Both the position numbers and the translations under genes were made by a program. From assembly GCF_037975245.1 (NCBI RefSeq), contig NC_092578.1, positions 18,947,321 through 19,011,320 on the forward strand: a stretch of DNA of 64,000 bases. Direction: 5' to 3'. The notes under the pieces were generated by a model. The model was not told the origin of the DNA. It made no database searches and saw only the letters and a list, made by a program, of their open reading frames with translations. Positions 11,301-22,985 of the stretch are shown one piece after another (within the stretch, counting starts at the first letter, position 1; each line of letters opens with the position of its first letter). This DNA comes from Apostichopus japonicus. Taxonomy: Eukaryota; Echinodermata; Holothuroidea; Aspidochirotida; Stichopodidae.

Positions 11301-14300
11301 TGCAGCGGCTAGTAACAGTGCAGCAAAAGTAGGCATTAGCGGAGCAGGTGTGTTAGGCGGTGGTCTAGTCACTACCAAGCAGACTGTTCTTGCCAGCAGT
11401 AAGTTTAAACTTTCACCTTTAACTGAACTATTCTTCTCGTTGTACGGTAAGAGAGTGATTCGCATAATGTTGTATAGTGACAGGGGGTAGAACCACATCT
11501 ATTGAGTTTGGCTCTATTGACCCCCCCCCTTCCGGTCCTCCACCTGCATCTAACCCCTCCCCCTCTGTCTGCTATTAGGTCCACACGGTTTTTACTCAGG
11601 ACCCTCTCCTTAGTGAGTGTCCTATTTTGTATGCATTATGTACCAACGTTACCCTCACCGTTGCTCTTTACTGTAAAGCAGCTGTTTGCATATCTTTAGT
11701 GTATGCAGGTCAGGTTATATCACTCGATGTTTACTATGCCGGGTAAAATTCTGTAATCTTCAATAATCATCGACCATTTGAAAGAGGTATAAGAAGGTTG
11801 TCTTAGTGATTATGTGAGGTGTCTCCCCTTCTCCATACACACCATGAAAATTAAAAAAATTGATTGGGAAATACTGCCCATCATTCTCAACCGACCACTT
11901 TTATTGAAATAGCTCTAACATGTTCTTCTCCTTCACGTTTCATTCATTTTTAACATCCGGGCTGTAAATGAATCTTGAATACCAACCCAGCTTGAAAATC
12001 ATTTCTGTGAATTGTATTTCTTTTCAGCTTTGTATAAAAACTTCTCCCTTTTACAGAGCCAACTTCTCTCTCAGTGGCTACCGCGACCACAAAGACAAGC
12101 CTGCCTCAAGCTCAACCGTTAATAGTAGCAGCACCAGCTCTACCGACGGTACAGACGCAGACTCTCATCCCAAACCAGGTGGGTATTTGAAGGTGTGACA
12201 CAACCCTACCATCATCCATGGTCTCTGTGACAGAGAGGACTGTAACAAATAACTTCCCCTCAGGTTTATAAATTGATGACCCCCAGACACGACTTTTTAA
12301 CTAGTTATTTACTTCACCCCTCTCTTACCTGTCTCCTACAACACTCACGCACATTTCCTAGTCTACCTAGGCGCCACTGTTATAAATTTTAGCACTGCGC
12401 AACCAGTGACCTCTCCTACAGGTCACTGCACACTCTCTCTTCCTTCCGAATTTACCATTCCGAAGGAAAACGTGTGTTTTTTGAAATCCGAACTAGGATT
12501 TTCTTCTAAACAAAGCCAAATTTTTCTTGGCCATTTGGGGGGAGCTGTTCATTACAAAGATCGTTGTCATATAAGCCAAAACTGATGGTTAGGTTTGTGT
12601 TCCCCCCCCCCTTTAACAGTTTGCGGTGTCTTGGGAAGACGGGAGCGGGGTTTCCTCCTTGCCATCTGGAAATGCATCTAACTGCCACTGGTTACCTGTA
12701 GATTCTAAATGCAGAGGGTGATGAACCAAAGGTGTCAGTTGGAGCGCAGTGCAAATAAGTGTTTTAAGCCGGGTAGATCGGATCGCTGATAAACATACAA
12801 ATTGACAAGTTAGTATCAAAGTTAGAATAAACCCAGACCATTAAGGGGTCTTGGGGTTTAGCTTTGAAAGCCTTGTGTTACAGTCAAGTGGATGAAGCAG
12901 CTATGTATGTCACGCTTGGGAGGTTCTGGGTTCAAACGGTGGCCTGCTAAAGTGAGGTGGCTTTGTCATTTAGGAGCAGTAGTCAAGTTTTCTGATATAA
13001 AGCATCCAGTATATATTCACTGTCTGTATTAATATCTATAAGCAAGTCGGCGTTCCTTACATTCAGGCGATGTCTGAAAATAGCTGCCTTCCATCCCAAT
13101 TAGTCTCCTACTTGTTTCTGTTCTTAAAATGAAAGACAGTAAAATGTCTGGGAAAATACAAAAAGCTTTCATACTATTTGTTTATATATAATCTTATATC
13201 AGGCAATCTGTCAGATGTGTATAATGAAATTTATGATGGTTTTATTGACTGCTTTCGTTTTCTTTTCTAACAAATTTGAAAAGTTACCGTTTCGAATCAT
13301 CAGTGCATCATTCAAAGCAACATTGATCTGTAGATATCATTTTGCTTTGATTTTGACAGCAAGAGATTCCCTGTGTATCTAGCTCTTATAAATAATTTTG
13401 TGGATTGGATATATGCTCCATTAAAATGTTTGAAACATTATCATGCTCTTTCGCTATATCCTGACGTTCAGCAGGCTGAAACCTGACCGAGTTTGTGTGA
13501 GCTTAGCAAAAGTGTCATGTTAAGTTAAGGCAATAAATCAAACATTTAGAAGGTTAATTTAATTGAATCATAAATCATGCCTGCTGTTTTCATAGGGATT
13601 CAGGCAGTAGAAACATGGCCTTCTTCTAGGTTCTGCCAGGAGTTGTACACCATGTCCAAATACATTGAAGATAATGTTGCCATAATACAGCTGGTTTTCA
13701 TTAGCCAGCAAGAAATGAACCAATCTATGACAGCCACTTGTTTTAAGTCCTGGTTTCTGTTATTGGTGGGGGGAGGGGGGGGGGGTTAGGCACTTGAATT
13801 GCAGTAATTCTGAGACAGGCCAGAGGTGTTTTACTGGTGACAAAATTACTTTATTGTAGTTTTAAATATTAGCTGATCCTCTAAAGAGTCCTGATTTGTA
13901 TTTATGACAGTGGAATGAATAGAATAAAATATCATCAATCTTATTCCAAGATATTGCTAGCAAATCAAATCATTGTCGTTCATATTCATATCTCAAGAAG
14001 AATTTCCACAGCCATCTCACAATGTATTTGCACACTCTCAGAACATCTTTATTGTCTTATATTTCATCATTTGAAAACAACTTTGTGAGCACAAGAATCC
14101 TATTGATTGTTGTGGAGGTTAAAGGTCATCAGAGATCAAAGTGTGAAAACCTTGTAAAAGTGATAACTATTAAAGTATACTTTGGATGAGCTTTATTTTC
14201 CAGGCTACATTTGTAGCCCAAGAACCGTTGGTCACTTAAAAGTCAACTTGAATCACTTGGTCTGCAGCAGTGGTAATTTTACATCAAGACATTTGTAATT

Positions 14301-17300
14301 TATTGATTTGGCTGTAAGGTTATTTTCAGTTTCTGTTGCCATGGCAATTTGTCTGTACTATCAGTAATAGTTAATGAAACAAATCAAATTAATACCTTTT
14401 TTTTCACTTAGATGTATTTTATGTGAGTCAATTATGAAATAATCCTATTTTTCAAGATTTTTAATGGACAAAAATATACAAAAAGACAAAAAAAAAGACA
14501 AAAAAGCAGTATTGCACGTATTGCAAATATCTTAGCTGGACTTTCCTTGCAATTTTTGATTCAATATCAAAGGCAAATGAATATGGCTGCGATGGTGATG
14601 ATATTTGTGTGCTTGTATGGCTTGTAAACAATGTAACTCAAGAAGTTCATGGTGGTTTCATACTTGATATGTTATTGAGTACAAAGACCCTATTTTTATA
14701 CTTGTCAGAAGTCATTTCAGGTCACCAGAGGTCAAAGGTCTGACATCCTTAAACATGACATCTTTAATATCATATTTGGGCAGTTGGGGTAGGGAGATGG
14801 GGCGGGGGGGGGGGGGTTGTGGACAATACTGATGACCTTTAAGGCAAACTACTCTAACCATGTGAAAAAAACTTGGTCTAAGATCAAGTTTATGATACAA
14901 GACTTTTTTTGTGAAATGCTCAACATATGTAGGAATGGTCTTTGAATCAGTACATAAAACGGTATTTTTTAAAATGCAGGAAATGGATTAATATAACTGT
15001 TTATAATATACGGTTTATACTTTGATCATATGAAATAACGACCTTAAGGATCTGAGTGGAAGCTAACCACTACGAAATTAAAACTCGGTTGATGACATAG
15101 CATAAACCATTCCTGCGATCTACTGAAGCGGAATGCCTCCTCAGGTTACCTGGGAAATATGAACAGGAATCGGAGTTATTTCCCTCACAAATTTATATAT
15201 ATCACAGAGTCAGTTTCCGATGTGTTGATATTCGATCTCACAGCTGGCTTTACAACCCCGTCTGGAGTTTGTTATTACAACCAGGGCTGATACATTAAAA
15301 TTCTCTGCCGCATTCCGAGAGCGTGTAGAAAACGAGCACGTGTGGTGTTTCCATCAACGGAATGGGAAAAAATTACGGGCTGTAGAATTAGCAGGGCATG
15401 ACTGGTTTCTGATTATTGCTGGCAGATGTTTGGAATGGCAAATCTCTCTTTCAGAAGAAAAATTGAAAAGCAGATAATATTGTGGAAAAAATGAGGTTTA
15501 TTTTTTTGGCTTTATGATTTATTGATGCCCCAGTTTTGTCTTAGTTCTGAGCCCGCTGATGTTAAGGAGGGATAGTGCATGCCTAGCTTGGTTAGAGGTA
15601 GTTTTAAGCAGCATTTTTTTGCTAAATTATTTTTCCATTTTATTTAGTTGATATCAAAATCCCATTAACAAATATCTACTCTCCTTTTTAATTTAGTATA
15701 AATTACTTAACAATCATGCTAATTAAACTGAGGTGTGTACGGCTGTATATGTGAATGTGTGTTGAAGTTCGGATTTCGTGCCTGTCTAGGACATAATTTG
15801 GCTAAGTCAACTAGAATTACTTTATGCTGTGTTAGTTTTCTCACAGTGCTGCAAAGTTACAAGGGTGCCGTAGTGTGATACATGGCAGGGCTCATATTTG
15901 AGCCAATACTCTGTCAGTACTAAAGTTGTAACAAATATCAAATGTGCAGCAGAACAGAAAAAAGCAGTAAGTAGTGAGTAGTGTAGCCACTTTATGTATG
16001 GAACATAAAAATTAAAAAGTTCAGTAGTAGATCAATTCTGGGGAAGATGTTAACCATCATCTTTGATGCTTGTCCAAAGTAGTATTTTGTGTAATGAAGG
16101 CCCATTGCCGTTATTAGTATAAAAGCCTCTCACAAATATGTCCACTACAGTAAAAACTGTTTCCAGCACGACAGACTGACCTTCAGTGTGAAGTAAAAAA
16201 TAGCCAATGACATTTATTGACCGACGAGATCGGAGAAGTACTTTCTCATGTCGTCTGTAGTGAAGTGTAGGTCTCTTTATGCAAACTCATTTCATATCAC
16301 AAAGCACACATTCTTTATTTTACTTTTACTAAAACTATTATATCATGACTGACTTTGACATATGTTCCAATAGGAAGTGTGTGTCAGTTTATTTGCGTCA
16401 CGGTAGTAAAATTCTACCAGTTCTTGTATTAAACCTATGTAGAGAAGAAGAGTATATTTCTTTAGGGAAAACGGTTACATTGGGTAGATGGTAATTGACC
16501 AAAACCAGACAAGTTTGAATGAGACCAAAGAGAAAGAGAGAGAAATGCAGAAGAGGAGATTAATTTCCTTTGAGGTCTTGTATTTGCTTTTATTAACATT
16601 AAACTCTACTTTTGGTGTATTTTCTTCCAGCTGGCTTCACCACAATCTTTCCTGACCCTTCAGCAGGCTGCGGGCAGCCATACCGGGCAATCACAGATGA
16701 TCACCCTACCCATCACAAACGCTGCGGGACAGCAGCAACTTCTGACGATACCAGTGACGTTAGCCCAGGGTCAAGGGGGCGTGCAATTTCTCATTCCAAC
16801 AAGCGGAGGTCTATTCGCTGCCAACATCTCCAGTCTAACACCAGTGTCACCTCAGGTAGGACTTAATCGACACATTACGACCAAAAATTGTCGATGACGA
16901 ATCCCAAGGGTTCGAAATATCATTACGACGATCTTTGCAAGTTGAAGAACCTTTTTCAAGGTGCCAGTCATCTGAAAATTGTGTTATGATTGAAACAATG
17001 AATATGCCTTGAAACATAACACAGTACACACCAGTGTTGCGGTTCTAACCGCAATGTAAATACCGGTTGTATTTTTTGTTGCACCGCCCTGCAAGAAAAC
17101 AAACAAAAAAAGTCAATGTACTAACTGCTATTGTAAAATCAGTTGATTGAATATGCATTTAAACAAACACCTGAAGTTTTATCGTTCATGTGATCATCAA
17201 AAACAGCTGTTTGCGTTTGGTTCAATAATAAAGGTAAATGAACATCGCTAAGACACTTTGTCATATTAACAGCATGCAAAATGGAAACTTTGAACAAATT

Positions 17301-20300
17301 TTCAACTTTTTCTGCATTATTCAGGATTTGAGATTAGGACATGGAATAAGTTTTGATTTGAAAGGAAAGATGACACAGATGTTCAAGGGATTTCTACTTA
17401 TTTTCTTCATTTTTTATTTTATTTTATTTATTTTGTTTTTTGGCGATAGGTCTCAGCACCTGGTAGCAGTGTATCCACAAGCCCTACTCATGCCTCCACA
17501 AACCAACTGACCTCCACTGTAAGCTCACCCACCAAACATCATGCCACTACCACACCCACCACACCAGCGTCCACACCGCTGCCACCTGTATCGGTGTTAA
17601 CGGGACAGGCCGGCCTCGGTCAGCTCCCCGTTCCACACATGCTCCTCAACTCGGCAGGCCAGGTGTTGTCATTAGCCACCACGAGTACAGGGACCACAAC
17701 TGCCAAGACAGGTATGAACCTCCCAGAGGACTCTCAAATGGTGTTTCTGGCTTTGTATTTGAAACCCTAAAACGCACCCATACCAGGCACACAGCAATAT
17801 TCCGCCCCTTCCCTCCCAATTGCACGGCCATTCACATCAATTTTTATTCATGATCCATCTCAATGTCAAAAATCTAACTCTTTTTTAAATGTTTCCAACA
17901 AATAAAAAAACCTCTGCAATTCGATTAAACCTAAGAGAAACAACATTGTGTGTTTTTTATTCTTTCCTTTTGTCTTTGTTGATATCAAAAAAGATTGAAA
18001 CATTTTATAAGGGACAATTGAAATTTTACATTGTTTCCCGTGACCAGTGCTGTGGTCAAGTGGATGAAGCAATGAAACCAAAGCACCTAGGAGGTCGTGG
18101 GTCAGATCACTGGCTGGCCAAAGTAAGGTGGGTTATTTATCTATGAGAAGTCCACTGTTTTCCCGTCAGAAATGGTCTCCGAAATTACAGAAGATGCAAA
18201 GTGAGCTATAACTGTCAATCGGATATTCAATTCAAAATGGTATTGTTCTATTTTTTAATTTTTTTTTTATGACAGCCACTACCACAGATGCTTCGCTATC
18301 CAGTTTAGGGGGACTACCTCATCTCACAACTACCCCCGGTAATACGTTACCCACTGTTAGCACCTTGGCTGCAGCTCAGCTTGGTATTCAAGGTCAGATC
18401 ACACCTGGGTAAGACTCATTCATATACCTGCTCTTTTTCTCTTCTCGAAAATTCAAACATAATAATCAAGAGATTTCAAATCTCTGTCAAGCTTCTTGAT
18501 ATTGTTTTCCTCCTCATAAAACAATGAATCATGTTCCTGTCAAAAAATCACCAAAGATTAGGCTGATATAGTTAGTGGCATTATTTTCATGCTTGTCATT
18601 TCTGCAGATAATTTTCAGCTTTCCCTTTTTTTCACCAAAAATTTAGACAAGGGATGATTGTATTCAATGATTTGTTTACCAAAGTATAGACTTATTTTAA
18701 CAGTTTCTTCTAAGATGAAATGACTGTCTTGTTAATCTTGTTTTCATTTGCAATTTCTCTGGTTTTGTTTACAACGGTAGGAGCCTTGTATCACAGCAGC
18801 AGCAGACGTCAACATCCACCACATCATCACAGCTACTCACTCAAGGTCTTCTCAATCATAAAACTTCAGTTGTGACCTCGACTACTTCCAGTCCCTCACC
18901 CGTAGCACAGGTCTTTGCTAACGGGACGCAGGCACTCAGCTTAGCTGGCCTGGCTACTCAAACAGTTCTAACAAAAGGTGACTTGATTGTTTTCCTTTTG
19001 AATGTACCTTATGTAATGTCATTGTTATTTGTCATTCAGATATACGTTTCTGTTCTGTGTCATTCACATATCTGTTTCTGTTGTGGCATTCAGGCATCTC
19101 TTTCTGGTCTATGACACTTGAATACATAGCTGTTTCTGCTCTGTTTCAGACACCTAGCTTTTTCTGGTGTACATCATTCTGGCATCTCTTTCTGTTCTGC
19201 CTCTTACAGATAACTGTTTCTGTTGTTTCATTCAGGCATCTCTTTCTGTTCTGTCTCATTCACATATCTGTTTTCCGAGCTCTTTATCATGTACATATCT
19301 GATTATGTTCAGTTTCATTCAGAGATCCATTTCTGTCCAGTATGAATCTTGTTTGTTTCTGCTCTGTGTCATTCACATATCTGTTTCTGTTCTGTGTCAC
19401 TCACATATCTGTTTTCAGAGCTCTTTATCATTTACATATCTGATTCTGTTCAGTGTCATTCACATATCCATTTCTGTGGTTTCTCTTTCCCATATCTGTT
19501 TCTACTCTGTGCAATATATCTATTTCAGTTCAGTGCCATGTCTCACAACTGAATCTGTTCTGTGTAATAACTGTATCCTACATTACATTACATTGAATAT
19601 TACATGATTGAATGTAAAAATACCAACATGTTTTTTTCTGTTTTGTTTCAATCTAGCTCCACCGACTAGCCAAAGTCATGTCATAACACAACTCTCAATG
19701 CCACAAAACCTCAGTATTCTTCAACAGCAAGGTGCCGCTCAGTTAGTCACGAACCAAGTCATTAACGGCCAGTCTCTGGTCGGCAGCCATATCGTCACGA
19801 CGACGTTGTCAAACTCGCAGGCTTCATCGCCATCAATCACTAGCCCGACATCAGCCGACAGCCCTGGAGGTCACGGAACTGGTATAAAACATTTTCTGTG
19901 GTTTTTGGGGACATGTTAATGGATGCATTGTTGTAAATATCTTCTTATCGTCTTAATTATTGGTTGTCACGAATGGATACTGTTTATTGTAATCGTTTGC
20001 AAATCGTTCCCTATCAATTAATCGACAGGCCTCTTTCATGCATTCCGTACTGCGTTTGTTGTAACGTTAATGTGCCATCCAATTTAACACTAGGTTTATT
20101 TACAATTAAGTGAAAAAAACAAACAACTTACTTTGATTAACAGAGAAATATTTCCATAGTTATTACTTCTTATTATTGATGCTATGGTACACTCTTGGCC
20201 TTTGAAATGGGAATGTAATAAAGTGGTAATACTAGAAATAAATTTGAGTGAAATAGACACTATTGGCATTGTAATTCACTGAACAGTTTTCCTCAGAGAA

Positions 20301-21393
20301 GATCTTTTATACCAGAATCTATGTTCTCAAATTAGCCTCGGTCAAAGTGTTTCGATTCTTTCAATTTCTGATCTAAGCCACAGGGCCTGATGTAGCTTCT
20401 AATGTCATGCTGGACTTGGAAAAACAATTTGTTTTTGTTTTATATTTTTGAAACTCTAAGCAGTCAACACGATCAACAATGAAGTGGAGGTAGATGGTGT
20501 CAACTTAGAAGAAATCAAAGAATTTGCCAAAGTTTTCAAGATCAGACGACTGTCGTTAGGTCTGACCCAGACACAAGTCGGTCAAGCTTTAAGTGCCAGA
20601 GAAGGTCCCACCTACAGCCAGTCTGCAATATGCAGGTGAGTGATAGGATATCAAAAGCCAAGGTTAACATGACTGCATTAATTTAGTGTGTAGGTGTGAA
20701 AGCTGTTGGCCCAACTTATGCCATGAAGACCAGACATATTCTAATCCACAGGGAAAAATGTTGGTGTTTGTTTCCAGCCAGTCCCAATGTCTATTTTCAT
20801 TATCCATACAAGTCACTCAGTAGTCTGTAACATTACTAAGGTACATAAGACATTTAAGGGTTGGTCACAAGTAGACCCAACCACAAGACACATTGTATAT
20901 CCTTTCTTATACCTGCCTTTGCAGTTTTAATCCAAATTTGAATGCTCCTCTTTTTTTATTGAGTTTTTGTTTTATTTGTCCCTCTTTCTTTGCTCTAAGG
21001 TTTGAGAAGCTGGACATTACTCCCAGGAGTGCGCAGAAGATCAAACCGGTCTTAGAGAGGTGGATGGCAGAGGCGGAGGCCAGACACAAAAACGGTTTTA
21101 ATCAACTCTCAGATTTTATCGGAACCGAACCATCGAAGAAACGTAAAAGGCGGACCTCATTCACGCCGCAGGCGTTAGAATACTTGAACAGAATGTTTGA
21201 CAAAAATACCCACCCGACAGGCTCTGAAATGACCTCCATGTCACAGGAACTGAACTATGACCGAGAGGTCATACGAGTCTGGTTCTGTAACAAGAGGCAG
21301 GCCCTGAAAAATACTATCAAGAAGTTAAAAGCCGCAGAGGCGGAGGCCCAAGCCAACTCGGTCGAGCACAACAAGCAGGTAATAGAGGTATGA
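8347..21393 (+). CDS. POU6F: POU class 6 homeodomain transcription factor (ten coding exons)
   Basis: Coding exons: 8347-8439, 11236-11398, 12057-12178, 16631-16855, 17450-17711, 18276-18408, 18781-18977, 19657-19881, 20464-20635, 21000-21393. All have AG/GT borders and matching phases, giving 661 codons. The N-terminal ~475 residues are a Q/S/T/P-rich low-complexity region, typical of a transactivation domain. The POU-specific domain runs from about residue 484 to 560 and is split by the last intron (IRRLSLGLTQTQVGQAL, then FEKLDITPRSAQKIKPVLE). The homeodomain (about 578-637) has RRTSFTPQALEYL and the recognition helix VWFCNKRQ. The spelling GLTQTQVGQAL plus KKRKRRTSF between the domains marks class 6 rather than classes 1-5. 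Members bind DNA in the nucleus and are mainly neural. The first exon is open upstream of its ATG back to an acceptor at 8303, so the true start may lie in an earlier exon. A donor-like CAG|GTAATA at about 21378 could give an alternative C-terminus. Confidence 0.93.
9516..10290. repeat. 154-bp-unit minisatellite in POU6 intron 1
   Basis: About five tandem units. Equivalent points recur at 9676 and 9830 (spacing 154 bp) and again near 9985 and 10135. Each unit starts with a G run of about 10-12 followed by GAGAGCGACACAGCAAATC, and ends in GGGCCTGTAATAGGGC. The first three or four units are nearly identical; the last two are shorter and more diverged. Open frames across it in both strands are periodic artefacts. 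Confidence 0.93.
12179..16630 (+). other. Large POU6 intron 3
   Basis: Holds a family A SINE, two copies of the AGGTCA-rich repeat (about 14090-14175 and 14655-14790), an X-box at 14335, and two G-rich runs (13767-13785, 14803-14816). No coding exon was recognised inside. Confidence 0.7.
12875..13010 (+). mobile_element. tRNA-derived SINE, family A, copy 1
   Basis: An A-box-like CAGTCAAGTGG and a B-box-like GGGTTCAAAC are spaced as in a tRNA head, followed by a short body (CTGCTAAAGTGAGGTGG). The same order is found at about 18045-18175, which shows this is a dispersed family and not chance. Confidence 0.65.
18045..18175 (+). mobile_element. tRNA-derived SINE, family A, copy 2
   Basis: Shares GTCAAGTGGATGAAGCA with copy 1 at 12883, then a diverged B box (GTGGGTCAGATC) and the body TGGCCAAAGTAAGGTGG. 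It lies in POU6 intron 5 in the same orientation as the gene. Confidence 0.6.
19010..19560 (+). repeat. ~28-31-bp degenerate minisatellite in POU6 intron 7
   Basis: Units resemble TTTCTGTTCTGTGTCATTCA followed by CATATCTG, repeated roughly 18 times with substitutions and small indels. The three overlapping open frames here (19057-19607) are made of these units and end before the next POU6 exon; they are not separate genes. Confidence 0.88.
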
Positions 21394-22289
21394 CATCATC
21401 ATTACCCTTTGAATATTCATATTCAGTCAAAAGTACTGGAAGGAAATTTGGATCTGAAATTATTTCGTAAGAGATACGACACGGTTGGAATTTCTTTTAC
21501 AGCTATTTCACAACAGCCCGGTTCATTTATTTATTTATTGCAACCAGAATAATCTATTCACATGGTTCAATCTGTGTGATTAATATCGTATGTGAGACAA
21601 GCAAGGAAGTGACTGATTTCTCCAGTGTTACCATGGCGACAAAATTTGCCCTAAATAATGACAGAGGGTAGTTAATAATTTGAATTCGTAATTGTCCTTG
21701 TGGACTCAATCAAATCAATCATCAAAACTGAACACTTACGTTCTTTCCCGCTTGTGTTGATGTCTTCATCATGCAAGAAAATTTTGTATTAAACGAGTCA
21801 TTTATATTTGAGGTCCAAGTTGAGTCATAACTAGTAACTTGCCTGAGTTTGTGACTTTAAGTCACTGCACAATCCCTGGGCAATGTGTGAGTCATCATGA
21901 CATCCCTACATCATATGCTCATATGCGCAGTTGTAATCATGAATTGGCATGGGTGACCAAAACAATGTACCAATGTAGCAGATATTAAGCTAACAGATAC
22001 ACTATCAAATTTATCATGCAGTTATATTTTGAGTCAGGTTATGAAGAGTTGGAATATAGTTCATAAAATTGTTTCCTTAAAATTTGGCCACTCTTCAATA
22101 GGTGGAACGTTTCACTTGTTTCCAATCGGTTTAGAAACTCAATGATTTTGCTGTTCATGAAATCTGACTAATGTGAATTCTTATGCGATATTTAAAAGAA
22201 CTGAGGGTTTTCCATCTCGAAATGTTGCAATAACCAACTAATTAACTGCCATTGCTACAAATTGTTACATGTTGCTACTAGTACGTGCC

Positions 22290-22985
22290 ATCACAAGTCA
22301 GTACTGTCTACTGCAAGTTGTTACTTGGTGCCAGTGACTCTCATTGTAAGTTACCACAAGTTGTTACTTGGTGACAGTGACTCTCATTGTAAGTTTATAC
22401 TACTGATTACCACAAGTTGTTACTTGATGCCATTGACTTTCACTGTAAGTTACCACAAGTTGTTACTTGGTGACAGTGACTCTCATTGTAAGTTTATGCT
22501 ACATATTACCACAAGGGACGTTACTTGGTGACAGTGACTCTCATTGTAAGTTACTACAAGTTGTTACTTGGTGACAGTGACTCTCATTGTAAGTTTATAC
22601 TACTTATTACCACAAGGAACGTTACTTGGTGACAGTGACTCTCATTGTAAGTTACTACAAGTTGTTTCTTGGTGACAGTGACTCTCATTGTAAGTTTATA
22701 CTACTTATTACCACAAGTCGTTACTTGGTGCGAGTGACTTTCACTGTAAGTTACCACAAGTTGTTTCTTGGTGACAGTGACACTCATCGTAAGGTTTCAC
22801 TACTTATTACCACAAGTTGTTACTTTGTGCGAGTGACTCTCACTGCAAGTTACTACAAGTTGTTACTCAGTTCCAGTGACTCTCATTGTATGTCTATACT
22901 ACTAATTACTACAAGTTATTACTAGGTGCCATTGACTCTCACTGCAAGTTACTACAAGTTATTATTACTTGTTTGAGATTTAACA
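22290..22985. repeat. Higher-order minisatellite with alternating short and long units
   Basis: The core TTGTTACTTGGTGACAGTGA followed by CTCTCATTGTAAG recurs about 13 times. Two linkers alternate: a short one (TTACCACAAG or TTACTACAAG) and a longer one (TTTATACTACTTATTACC). This gives alternating ~43 and ~58-bp units and a ~100-bp higher-order period over much of the array. Confidence 0.92.

Noticed and set aside
22262-22925. Regular repeats that might resemble a CRISPR array or a repeat protein gene
   Set aside because: The spacers are two recurring linkers and not unique, the setting is eukaryotic, and the frames break between units.
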